Below, piece by piece: positions 38,340-50,320 of a DNA stretch of 64,000 bases. This DNA comes from Cyanoderma ruficeps. Lineage: Eukaryota; Chordata; Aves; Passeriformes; Timaliidae. The stretch lies in NCBI GenBank assembly GCA_008694505.1, contig VZDJ01000090.1, positions 11,481,646 to 11,545,645 of the forward strand, given 5' to 3'. The position numbers and the translations under genes were made by a program. Within the stretch, counting starts at the first letter, position 1. The number at the start of each line of letters is the position of its first letter. The notes under the pieces were generated by a model. That model did no database searches. It was not told where the DNA came from and was given only the letters and a program-made list of their open reading frames with translations.

Positions 38340-38960
38340 CAAGCATTCTGTTAATGGCCAGAAGCCATACCACAGCTCATCTGGGCCTGTGGATACAATA
38401 GGTGAAATGCTATGCTGATGGAACCTATTGCATCCACCGTTCTGGAACGGTGATGAATATCTTTAAAGTCGCTTTCCTATAATAGAGACTTCGTTTAAGA
38501 GCAGGAAAAGCATTGGTCCCCTTCATGACTTCTCAAGGCCTGTTTTTGCCACGTAAAGTCAATTGGCTGTAAGCTGTGGACCCAGCTTGGCTTCAAAGTG
38601 TGCCTGGCTCTTCATTCACAAACTAAATGCTCTAGAGAGCTGCCAAATTGGGGAGATTACTTTGTCTGTTTTCTGGCAAGCTGCGACTGCGTGTACCACT
38701 TCATTTATATGCTAATTGAGGCCAAGCCTCCAAATAGGCTCCATACAATATCAGTGTGACTTGGCTCTGACTGTATGGTTATTCTGCCTTCAGCAGCCTC
38801 AGTGTGTGTGCTCTGAGCTGGACAGGGTTTAAAATGTCTTCATCAATGAAGTCCTGAGTTCTGACCCGGGCTTTTGGAGAGTGACGACTAAACTTGAGGA
38901 GTCATTCACACTGAGGATTGATTACCACGTCTCTGTGAAGGTAGGTTCATGCTATTTCTT
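38340..38960. promoter_or_regulatory. Candidate conserved non-coding (enhancer-like) stretch
   Basis: About 600 bp of complex, repeat-free sequence with balanced composition and little low complexity, unlike its neighbours. It contains an octamer/homeodomain-like string 'atatgctaattgagg' near 38,708, several CAATTGG/ATTGGT-type motifs and a run of varied short motifs. All frames contain stops, so it is not coding. Near its right edge an acceptor-like 'ctgccttcagcag' (ending 38800) and a donor-like GAAG|GTAGGT (at 38941) could bound a 140-base non-coding exon. Conservation cannot be measured here; the call rests on texture only. Confidence 0.3.
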
Positions 38961-40405
38961 GACCTGGACTCAACACTTTCCAGGTCTGAGGAGATGTTGA
39001 TGTTTCTTAGGCCAGCTGGCTAATAAGAGGTTGCAGAGGGCACAGCTAATTATGGGGACAGCGTGTTGACAAGCCAGCTAAGTTGGGCAGCCGGTTTTGT
39101 TGCCTCCTCTTGAGCATTGCAAAAGGACACTCTCTCCCAGACTGCCCATTTTAGAAGCATAGTAAGCATCCATACTCTGTCAGCCATTCCTTCAGGCACC
39201 CAGTATTGTTACAGAAAGAGCAGATACAAATACGTGCATTCAAGGGTACTTTAAAAATATATACATTGAGGGTTCCTTTTGACTGTTTCGGATGTTATGA
39301 ATTCCAAAAGTCAAGCATGGACTATTCAGTGAGTGGACATATGGCTCATGCTGAATATTATAGGATGTTTCACTGACGGTCTCTGAACTTAGGTTGGGAA
39401 ATGTACATACCTTTTCAGAGAGGAATATTAGTATCTCGTGCTTTAAGGCAGAGATGTGACACGTACTTTGCCATCAACCCCGGAGATCAGGGGTTCACAC
39501 TAAGTTCTGAAATTTCTCTGTGATATAATTTCCACACTTTTTAAACTTTCTTTTAGAAACATATCAAGGTATGTTTTTAGAATCTCATTAATAGAGAACT
39601 GAGTGCTTGAAAGTTAGTAAATTCCCAGCTGTCAGTCACCTGTGTGATTCCTCTGTGGGTCTACTCTGCAGCACATGCCATTTTGGACAACAGCAGAATG
39701 GGAACATGGAGTTGCAACATGTCTAACTTTTAAAAACTGAGGGCTTGGGCTGCATTTCCAAGTCCTAGTCCAAGTGTCCAAAATGGGGCTACTAGCCATA
39801 GACTACTGAAGAGAGCAAACAGCCAAGGAAAGGCTGTTGACAAGAACAAAAATGTGCCAAAAATTCCTGTTCCAAGCTGTCCCAAGTTGATTGCATGCTC
39901 ACAACTTTGAAATAAGGGATTATATGAAATCAAGATTCATGGCTTGGGCTCAGGCACTTGCATTGTCACTTTATATATTGGGGGATTTGCTGTTCTGTTT
40001 GGAGTTTTGTCAGTGCCCATCTCTCATGCAGGAAGCAGGAGAATCAGTTCAGTATGAGCTTCCTCCCCTTCCTGAGGCAGCTCAAACTTGCACTCGCTGT
40101 GCAGGATAATTGGCTTTTCCAGTTAAAGGATTGACTCAGAGAGGCTCTTCACCTCACCTGTGGATGTGAAGTCACAATTTCACCAGAAAAGGGAGACTCA
40201 TCAAGCCACAGAGCAAAAAGCTAGAGGTAGCATGACTGCTCTGCCTAGTGATGAGGCAATTTCCTGGGATGGAGCAGTTATAGGATCAGGTACTTCACAG
40301 AAGTATCTAAGTGTTTTTGCCATCTGCTTGTCATTCATCAGGTAAAACTTCCATGGGATTTCCAATGCCTGCCCATGCATTCGCTTTTTTTTGTTCCTAT
40401 GAACA

Positions 40406-40474
40406 GCTTGTGCCTGTTTGCAACAGTGTGTTGCCTCCGGGTTATGACTTGTTGGTTGACAAAATAGGTGCCAG
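40406..40474 (+). other. Exon-like segment (69 bp), weak
   Basis: A T-rich run ends in 'gttcctatgaacag' at 40405, and a donor CCAG|GTAAGG starts at 40475. One of three frames is open across the 69 bases (LCLFATVCCLRGYDLLVDKI followed by GA); the others have stops. The acceptor is moderate and the peptide is unknown to me. A chance occurrence is quite possible. Confidence 0.17.
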
Positions 40475-43400
40475 GTAAGGCTCCTGCCAGGGCATGACTG
40501 CCAGGCTGAAGAATTCCAAGGAGGTGGCTCATTTATTTCCATGACACTGTGATCCTTTGTGTGCTCCGCGGAGCAGGTTTTGGCAAGCGGCATTGAAGCA
40601 AGTCTCTGTTTAAAGTGGAAAAGCTCCAAAGCTGATAAATTTCCTCTGTCAAATGGGTCAGAGAAAGGACATCTCTGCTCTAGGCCAGGCTGGTGTCATT
40701 AGGTAAACGAGGGTTGTTCCTCAGCCTTGGAAGTGGCCCAACATAGCGCAGAGCATTCGGAAGCTGTGCTAAAGGGGATGATTGCAAAGGGCAGGATCAG
40801 GGTGGAGGATCTGCAGCACTGCAGGGAGGAGAGCTTGCTGCTGCACTCAGAGCACCATCCTGTGCTTAGTGAAGCTCTGCAAGGGCCAGCAGTCTTTGTT
40901 CCCTCAGGTGTCAGCTTTTGCCCAGGAAGCAAAGGCAGTAAAGAAGCCTGGACAAGCTGTGGAGAGCCAAGTTGGCACAATTTGGCTTCTAGGAGACTCA
41001 TATCTGAAGAACCATCCAAAAGTCTGAAAATACCCTATGAACAGTAGAGTCTCAAAGACTTCTGCCCCAACCCCATTGCTGCAGTTCTGTTACTGCTGGA
41101 ATACATTGCTTGCTTCTCAGCAGCATTGGAAGTTTGAAATTTGTTTATTCAATGCTGGAGTGAAAACAGAACTCTTTGTTCTTTTTTTTTAGATATATAT
41201 TTTTCTTGTTAACTCAGTTGCACTAATGTTTACTTTTGGATGCTAATGGGATGTTTTAATTCATTAATGTTTGTTTTGTGGTATGAGGCACTGACCTGAC
41301 CCAGGACCCCACTTGAAAGTTCTGCCTAAGTTGGACCAGAGGTTTTTACTCCAGACCTGCACAGACGAACAAATCAGGAACTTGAATGTGGGTGTCCCAA
41401 TGTCAAGAGCTTTCCAGAGAATTAAGCCAGCTTCTACTCATTGCCACAAATGCCAGTTTTGGCTGAAAGGTAAAAATTTCTTTATTCTGGCTGTGCTGTA
41501 TCTTACCACATTAAGGCTAGCTGACAATACCTGTTAATTTTGAAATGTGTAGAGTTGTGTTTCAAAAAGTTATGAATCTACAGTTAAGCATAATCCAGAT
41601 ATTTCAGCAAAGAGAACAGCCTGTTGGCATGCTTAACTGGAAAATAGATTTAGTTGGGGATAGGAAAATGATTTATAGAGCAAAAGGTAGAGTGGAACAG
41701 GCCTTTTTCCTGTAGTACTCAGAGTCTAGTTTTGTCAAAAAAAGGAAACAAAAAAGAGCCACTGCATTTAAATACAGGGTTTCATTACTGTAGGAACGTA
41801 GAGGAAGGTTGTCTGCAGCTCTAGAAGTTCCCTGGGAAGAGATCTGTGTGTCTGAGCAAACTTGCTGTCCGTGGTTAGTGTCCTGCTGAGTAGTTCTGAG
41901 GGACATACACACCATGGCTTGCCTGGGTACTAAAAATGCACATCTTGTGATGCTGGCAGTTGCTGAAGGTAGTGGGTTTAGGCTGTAGGGAATAGATAGC
42001 TGAAACAATAGGAGCCACCACCCCAAAATTGAGGGTATGTACAAAGCTGTTTAAGAATGTGTTGTGTAGGTGGAGGGTTTGACAACAGGCTGAATTAACA
42101 TGCAGGTGGCTGAATACTGTTCATGTGGAAGAGAAAACAGAAAGACATCAGGGCAGCATGCAGAGAAGGCATAAAGAAAGCTACAGCCAAATAAATACTT
42201 TCTCTTTCACTGAGTAAAAGCTGAGTTTTCAGAAGTTAGGCACCTGGAGCTTCAAGCAAGCAAGGTGTTATCTGCTTTGAAGTTCTCATTGGTATGTGAG
42301 AACCTGTGTTTAAGGAGTTGCTCCAAAATCAGAAGGCTTTTTATCAGAAAAATGCAGTATCAGATTCCAACATTTGTCCAACTGCAAGTGATAAATTATG
42401 CAAAAGTATTGATCAGTTAGAACGTGGCAATGCTCTGATGGATCTCCTCACTATTGCAGTGGCAAAGAAGCAGGTATCTTGGCTTTCAACTGTAATTAAG
42501 CAAGTGAACCTTTTATTTGGAACACAACTTCAGATTCCAGTGTGGAAAATATAAATTAGCATCAATTAGAAGGAAAAGACCAGATCAGAATAAAACACAA
42601 ACCAGACCCACCTGGTCTGAGTCAATTCTACTGGAGCTTTCTACATAGCAATATTTGCTACAGAGTTGAATTTGGCAAAATGAGAGTTGCACTTGGAGGT
42701 TTGCTTTTTTCTTTATTGTACAGTCAGCATGATCACAGTTCAGTCCTACTCCTTGGTTACTACAGTGTCCAGCACAGTCTCTCCCTTGAATAAGCTTTCC
42801 TTGGTTATTCACCTACCTCACTGCCTAGAAGGTTTTGGGTTTTTTTTGCACAATGTTTGTTTTGTTGACTAGATTTAGGATGTGAATGGGTTGTCTGCTG
42901 TGACAGAAAGGTTGTCCCTTGTGTCTTTATTTGGAAAAAAAAGGCTTTTGACAATCTATTTATATGCCTGACCTTAAGAGATTTCTAACATTATGAGTTT
43001 GTGAGACAAAGTTCAAGACTCTCTGAACTGTGCCTTTCACAGATCATCCCTCTGGTTTGAAAGTGTCTGCAGGCTCCACACAATTTCCCCTGCAACCGAG
43101 TCTGACTTTTATTAAAGCACTGTCTGCATCTGCCTTTCATTAGTCCCATGAATGATCACTAAGTGTAGGTTTAGATTCTTTGTACACTTACATTGCAGAA
43201 AATGAAAACCAAATGGGTTCAAGGTAAGACTGAAGCAAGGCTGGTCATAATTCTGCTGCATTCTTCTGAACCCCAGCTTGCTCTCTGGTGATGCACTGGC
43301 AGGAGTATTGGCTTTTCTGAGCGTTCCAGAACACATTACCCACAGTTCAACATCTAGACATTCCTTCCTGTGCATTAAAGAAGCTTTTAGTCAATTTTCA

Positions 43401-44099
43401 AAGTGAGAATACAACAAAGGCAATTACTTATTTCTCTTAAAATAGTGAGCAGTGTGAGGTATCACACACTGTACATGAAATAAGCCACCATGGTCATCCA
43501 GTCCAGTGCCTCACAAGCACAGGGGTTTGACCCAGAAGGTCTACAAATCACCCATTCTGCAAACACCACAAGCCACAAAACCCTCCCCAATGCTCTGTAT
43601 CAGCTTGAAGTTCTACAGCACAACCATTCAAAGACACAGACACTTGTTTGCCACAGTTGGGCAATCACGGCAATCCAGCAGTTCTTATCACATACCACAA
43701 GAGGATAGCAAAGAAATCTAAGGCATTTTCCACATCCTAAGCACCAAACACCCTGAAGACCTCTAAATGAAAATGCACTAAGCAATATTATCCTTCCCCA
43801 TTCCTTAGCCCTGCTTTTGCACTCTGCTGGTATGACACATGCTCAGTGTAGGACTTGTACCTCGCACTTGAGCATGCATGTACATAAACATGATCGCTAG
43901 GGAGCTTCCAAAAACTACTTTTCTGTCTTCACAGCACAATTGTGGTTTGTCTTCTTGCCTCTCCAGAGCCAGAGAAGAGAGGTGGCACCTCTCTTCCCAA
44001 GCACTTCCAAAGCCTGTCAGCAAGCCACCCAAGGCTCAGCAGCCTTGGACATGATCCAGCCCAGAGGCTAAAGGCTTTTTGATCTCTCTGATCACTGGG

Positions 44100-44130
44100 A
44101 AAAAAAAAGAAAAAAAAANGAAAAAAAAGA
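44100..44130. repeat. A-rich tract with undetermined base
   Basis: A runs broken by single G residues, with N at 44119. This is a low-complexity tract with an unresolved base, not a recognisable retrocopy tail. Confidence 0.85.
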
Positions 44131-45394
44131 GCTCTGATCAATGCTTGAGGGAAAGAAAGTTTTGGGTCTCAACTGTCTGAGCAGACACATCCTCTGGGAC
44201 TTTAGCTGCCAAACTTTTTTTCCTTCTCTTGTCCTGCTGGTGACTTTTATTTCCATGAATAATTAGGTGTGAATTGCCAGGAATATTTCTTCTCTTCTGC
44301 AAAACCACCTTCTGTAATTTCAGAAACAGCTGTGTGAGTTTAATATCACCATATCTGGATGATTCTACCCGAGTCACTGTGCCCTGCTCTCTGTATATGT
44401 GCAGAAGAAATACAGAGTATTCTCACTTGTTTTTCTCCCCCTCTCAGAGCAAAATATCAAATAGAGTAACCAAAACATATGTGCTATGCAGGACCCTGTA
44501 GAAAGTAGGTATGTTTTCAAAATTATGTTTGGTTTGAATTTTGAGACTTAATCCAGTTTAGGTCTTCACTTACCAAAGCAGTTGCATTCACCTTATTTTA
44601 AAAAATGGAAATAGCTCTGCTAGTGACCAGAAAATTGATTCTATAAAGCTAGTTCCAAATGAAACAGTTCAAGAAAAAGAAAAAAATCTGAGAGAGCAGT
44701 GCTTCTGGTAGCAGGTAGATGAGAGCTTTGCTTCACATGGAGGATAGGCTTGAACTATTGGCATCCAAACAGATCAGCAATGTGACATTTGTTTCTCACA
44801 GGAAAATCCTTTCCCTAGGGTACAGACAGGAAATCCAAAATGAGAGGAGGTAAATACCAAAGGACCACTGAGGAAAGGGGTGGAGAAAGAACAAAAAGCA
44901 CAGTGTTCACTTGTTGTGTCCATTAAAGAAAGGCTCAGGGAAAAAAACTGCATGAGAAATAAGTGCTTATTTTGATATTAAATGAAGTGCTGTGATTGCA
45001 GGATGAACCACTTCCGTGCTGCAAAGCTGTAGTTCAGATCACTGTGCAGCCCAGTGAAGTCTTTATTTACTGTGTTCTTTGTTTCCTTAAAAAGCATTGA
45101 ATTCTTTTGGGGAAAAAAAAATACATCAAAATTCACCTTATTCAACTAAAGCATGCGATAGACCCTTAAGTTTGTTCACAGCATTTGTTTTTTTGAGTGC
45201 TGCCCACTGTGAACTAGCAAGTTTTGTGAAGCTCCTGACCCCTTCATGATAGAAAATTTGGTGCAAACTCAGTGACCCAGTAGTGGGTGAGGATTACAGT
45301 AGCACACATGTATTTAACTCAGGGACCTTTTGCTGACCGTGGTGACTGTGTCTAGGCTCACACAGCCTCTCCAGCTGCTTCCCTCTGATTACAG

Positions 45395-45559
45395 GATGCT
45401 CTGTTTCACGTGTAATGAGGGCTGGGAGGCACAGGAGCCGGCCCACAGAGCCTTGCAGTCTCTCCTGGAACCCACTGATGGGAGCTTTGTTTTGGAGCGA
45501 TGCTGTGGCATCAGCCTCCCCCAGAGCTCAGCACGCAAACGCCGGGCAGCGACGGGTGG
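45395..45559 (+). other. Best internal exon candidate (165 bp, open frame), unproven
   Basis: A strong acceptor, 'cttccctctgattacag', ends at 45394, and a good donor, TGG|GTAAGG, begins at 45560. The 165-base body is open only in frame 1, where it starts with an in-frame ATG at 45396 and reads 54 complete codons (MLCFTCNEGWEAQEPAHRAL at its start, ending near SARKRRAATG) before the donor. The first in-frame stop is the TAA inside the donor itself. The segment is richer in GC and CpG than its surroundings. I do not recognise the peptide or any domain, and no partner exons are visible. It could be an exon of a lineage-specific or poorly annotated transcript, or a coincidence. Confidence 0.3.
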
Positions 45560-48500
45560 GTAAGGAGAGCTAAGTACTGGAGCACCAGGAACACAGCAAG
45601 GAGAATTCACCTGGGAAGGAAGGGCAATGCAAGGCTCTTCTGTGTGGTGCTGCTGAGATGCTCCGTGACAGGGAGCCTGTGAAACGGGGGCTCTGAAAAG
45701 GACATTCTTCACGCTGGAATTGCTGACTTGAGGTTTTTGTCGGCTGGATCTTCGGGCTTCTTGCCAGCCCAGAAAAAGCTAACAAAGCCTATTTCTGCTG
45801 TTGCATATGATCAGGGAAGAAGGAAAGGAGGAATAAAATAAATGAGGGATTGTAGTACTTTTGAAAGAGAAACATGTTTTGCAGAGAAGTAAAAATGGAA
45901 CATTAGGACAGCTTTGAAACTGAAGCTACAATCCTACTCTGGTAAAAACTTAGAGAAGAAAAGATTAAGACTCAGATGGAGTTGTTTGAACTACTAGATT
46001 TGTTAATCAAAGGCAAAATTATTTTAAAGTGTTATTTTGGCTTAGCATTTTTTTTCACTCACTTTCCTATGTTCTTTGGTGGGGTCATACTGTCTTAGTG
46101 TTTATCGGGATTGCGTGATTTCTGTGCCTTCCAATAAAGAAACAGGATACTCGTGTATCCCTATTTTTCAAACTTCCATTTCAGTTTCTTAGCCATTTAA
46201 AAGCTGTCCAACTGAGATCAAGGATTTCATGGTGCCCATAGCCTCTGGCCATGGCATATTTAACAAAAGTTGAGGTCTCAGATAATGTTTCCCAAACAAA
46301 TTCTAGTACATTTTTACATTCTCTTCCTGAGCTTTGACCAGATACAAGTAGAACCATTTCATTGCCAAAGTCTATCCAACTTCTATAAAAAAACAGAGAG
46401 GTGAAAACAACATTTTTAATAGGGAAGTATAACTAACTGTTGCTGTCTTTTCTCTGTGTAAACTGTTATCAAGACTTTGAAGTTCTGCCAGCTTGTTTCC
46501 ATTACAAGGAAAACCTGATACCAGCTGGAATTTTTGGAGTACAAAGAGAGCAATGGCAATAGTCCTGTTGACTTAAAAACTATGCATAATGTCCTGGGGT
46601 TTAGGAACACAGAATAAAGAAACTGGAAACAATTTTCTTTTTAGAGGTCACTGCCTTTTCAACACTCTAAACAGCTTCATCTGTTAAAACTTCTTTCTAA
46701 TGCGATATCCACAGGACCTTTCTCATTCTCTCATTTTCCAGCTTTCATTCCTCGTCTCTCCTGCCCATCAGTACTTCAGACTATCAAATGTTCCAGCCCT
46801 GTGCTTATCTGCCCCTCGAGAAGCCTCGCTGCTCACATAGCATAACTTCTAGTTCATGTTTTGGGTGTTAGCTTCTGGGATTTCTCAGGCATCGCTGCTC
46901 CTGAGAGTCCTCTAGTTGGCTTAATGCAAGCCTGGGACCGATGAAAAGGGTGATTAACACTTTCAGCCTAACAGCTGGCTGCAGCTAGGGACATAAAAAC
47001 CAGCTGCCATGTTCTGTTGATTGCATGCATCAGCGGGCAGGTAAAGCTTTATAATCAGTATAATCTGTGGTAAGGGTCCTTCCTTGTATACACACACGAG
47101 CTATAACCCTGCTTCATCTGCAAAACAGCATTCATGTGTACTGTATTAAGCTTTCTTTGCATCAACATAAAAAAAAATCTTCTGCAATATGTCGTGATTT
47201 GAACCATATGGTGTATGAGAAACAGGTGGAACAAAGGCTGAGCAACAAGCATGGAAAGAAGAAATCAGTCATTATTTTAAATAGTCAAGATAAAGAATTA
47301 CATTTGTGGCCATCACCCCTCCAAACAATTATTAACAGAATAATCAAGCCTGAGAGATGTGCTGCTAACAGTTCTCTGCTGTATGTTGCCTACTGCCAGG
47401 AATTGCTACAGCTCAGTTTTCTCTGACTTAAAACATTTTGAGTGTTCACAATCTACTGGTTTTGTTATGATTTTTTCACCTCCATCAAGGAGATTTATTT
47501 AAATGTCCCTATTGTGTGATTCTCAAACCCACTAATGCCCTTTTCAAAGTGGTCGCTGGAGCGCTTCCCAAGTAAATATTTGTTGAAGTGCTTATTAGCA
47601 AGACAATTTCCTTGGATATTTTCTCTTTCTATGAACATTCTTATTAGAAATGTTAACAGAAATGAGAGACAATTTGCAAAATCTGTTGATATTTCTAGAG
47701 CAGTGGAAAAGGATGGTTTAATCAGGGTATTTACAAATGCAAGCCTCCTTTTTATTTTGCCTTTTGCTTGACATCTGTTTTCTTTTTATAACCCTATGCA
47801 GTTGTATGTTCCTATGGCAAGTAAAAGCCAAAGCAGTCATCCAGCCATTAAAATTAGTGTTAGATCTGAATTTTCTATGGATTTCCCACTGCATGGCAGG
47901 AAATCAGCTTTCATTGCTGCTTCCCCCTCCTCCCCATCCAGCCTCCTATTAGATTAATACCAGAAGCATGAAGTAACGTTTTACAGAAAGTTGTTGCTTT
48001 TAGCTCTGGGAAAACTTGGCAGCCTCTCCAGAAATTAAGGGGGAGGGGGAACCTGAAGCCTCCCTTAACTAAAGAAGAGATTGGAGGCATAAAGAAACAT
48101 TTTTCTCCCATTAAAATTCTGAAGTTTAAAAAAATGCACTAATGAAAAACTGTTTCTAAGTCGAATGAGGATGTGCTGTCCTTCCTCCTCTATGCACTAA
48201 TCACCCAGCTCCTAAGGGCTGCTTTTGTGTCCCCATTTCATATGGCTTAGTAACTCATGTCCTGTTAGCAAAGTGTAGCACTGAAATAGTGCATTTCTCT
48301 TTTTGTTTAGAACAGGTTTCTAGTTTACATGACGGTCTGAGGAGCTTGCAACCAAAAAGAAGGTTGTTGCTCAGGTATGCCTCCCCCTGAGTGCTTTAAG
48401 GTTTCAATACTACAAAGAAGAAAAATAAAAAGGAACACGTAAACAAGGCATTATGACAAAGAAGCCAGACTACCCCCAGCTTCCTATCTCAGTTTTTACA

Positions 48501-50243
48501 GTGGTCTTTAAACTACAGTACAAAATTAGAATTTATTAAAACAATGTGTTAAAGATTGTCATATATTAATTTCCTGTGATACTGTGGGATCAGCAAGCAT
48601 ATTTTATTGCTTCCTGCAGGCCTAATCCTACATGAGTCAGTGGGAATTTCATGGGAAATGTGTGGTGTCATGGCCACAGCAGTGCAACCCAGAGCAAGGA
48701 GCATATATGGGGCTCTGTGGAAAAGGGGTGCCCAAGCTCCAGGGGCAGCGTGGTGGGACAGGGACAGGTGCTTTGTGGGGAGCAGCGTAGACAAGGACAT
48801 GTGCATAAGTCAGCAGACTTAACATGGCTCAGCTCCTGTAAAATAGCATTTTCAAACTACTCATATTCCCAAAATATGTGTTTGTTTGCTTTTCAGTTTA
48901 TCTGGTGCCATTAGCTGGGGTGCTGCCCTGTAAAGCTTTAGCTTCTGGTTAAAGAGCAGAGTTCCCACCGACCACCGGCTGGGCAGATGGAGAGATGCAG
49001 AGCCCTGAATTTGAAGTATCCAAGTGCTTTACTCTCTTTACACTAAGCTCAGGTGCCAAAAGCTTTTCCAGCAGTTTGCAGCCTGCACAAAGGGCAAGGT
49101 GATCCAGAGCCCTCCCACAGTTCCATCCTCTGCCCAGCCTGCCAGAACCCAGTCTTGTTACTGGCCTGTGACAGACCCTGTAAGGCAGGTGGCACATCCA
49201 ACAGCAGGCACAGGGAACAGTGTCACCTGTAGGATGGCTGGGCACAGTCCCCCATTATTCCCCAGGGTAACCCAAACTGGGGATGACATAAGGATGGGAA
49301 GAGAAGAACAGAATACAGATTAACCTGGCACAGGGCATATATATCCTGGCCTCAAGAACCAGATTTGTACAACACCCATTGGTTAAAAACCTGTGAAGAA
49401 ATGTTGGACCATCTTCCCCTTTCCCTTGCATATTCTGTTGGGAGATGAACGTATTGTATTCTGCAACATTCTCCACTATCCTGTTATACTTGAAGGATTT
49501 TGTTGAAGGGGGTGTAAGTGCAGTGGGAAAGCAAGGTGGTCATTTGACTGTTATTTCAGTTTAAGATGATTTTACCTTGGGTATTAGTGCATCTTCAGGA
49601 TATCTGTCTTTGGGTTTAGTATATTTTGTCGAAGCATTTAAGGCAATCTTAAGTAAGGGCTGTGTAGGGAGAAAATTGTTATAATTTACATTTTTCAGAT
49701 GCTTTTAATCCTGCCTCTGTTAGGAGAAAAAAACCCAGAAATCTGAGGCTAAAATATATCTCAGCATCTTATTCTGTCCCTATTACTGTGAGAAAGTAGT
49801 AGCAATATTGTGTCATCCTTTGTGCTGTTAATGGGACATAATTCCACATTTGGGGGCCATCTGCTAAAAGAAAATCTCTACAACCCTTCTGAATGCACAT
49901 AAAAAAAACTTGTCAGCAAAAGCAGCTTCATGAATAAACTGTGAGAATATATTTTATCTAAACTTCGTTAGGCAAAGCTTTTTCCTTTACAAAAGCCCAA
50001 ATGACTCCAAACAGAATGAAAGAAGTTCTGGCAACCATCTTTCTTTTGGATACAAATACCTCATTTTACTTCTTTTGACTCCATACTACTTAATTTTATT
50101 TCACTTGAAGGGAAAGAATACCTTTTTGCAGGAGCAAGAAAGCAAATGAGAATTTATTTCAACACAGAGAGATCCATCTTTACACAGATTAACTGTGAAA
50201 TTAAAGCAGTAACTTTGGTTTTTCTGTTCCATACCATGCTCCC
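45560..50243. other. Non-coding stretch, no gene seen
   Basis: Unique sequence without a convincing coding frame; the longest is 119 codons at 47067-47426 (plus), with no recognisable domain. The stretch 46,900-47,060 has a mixed-motif texture (including repeated TAATC-like strings) that might be regulatory, but nothing decides this. No repeat family was recognised. Confidence 0.6.
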
Positions 50244-50320
50244 AGTGAGATTTCTTGTGTAACCTTGGGCAAATAGCTTAAATTGCTTTAGATTTCTTCT
50301 CACTTCCTATTAAGGAAGTA
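50244..50320 (+). repeat. Possible MIR-type SINE core
   Basis: The string 'gtgtaaccttgggcaaatag' followed by 'cttaa', then a pyrimidine-rich 'gatttcttctcacttcct' and 'attaagg', follows the order of the ancient MIR core (tgtgaccttgggcaagt, cttaacct, cagtttcct, catctgtaaa). The fit is diverged and short, as expected for a very old amniote SINE. It could be chance; a consensus alignment would settle it. Confidence 0.4.

Larger units (their letters stand above)
38961..45394. other. Non-coding stretch, one weak exon-like segment
   Basis: Unique sequence. The exon-like segment 40406-40474 is listed separately. Frames at 40201-40629 (minus, 142 codons), 40727-41047 (plus, 106 codons) and 42306-42554 (plus, 82 codons) carry no domain I recognise. 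An A-rich run with one undetermined base lies at 44100-44130. No RNA gene or repeat family was recognised. Confidence 0.6.

Noticed and set aside
43470..43710. Possible CR1 or MIR-like fragment ('ccaccatggtcatccagtcc')
   Set aside because: Only one short string resembles a CR1 end ('catctagtccaa'); the flanking bases do not follow the family in order.
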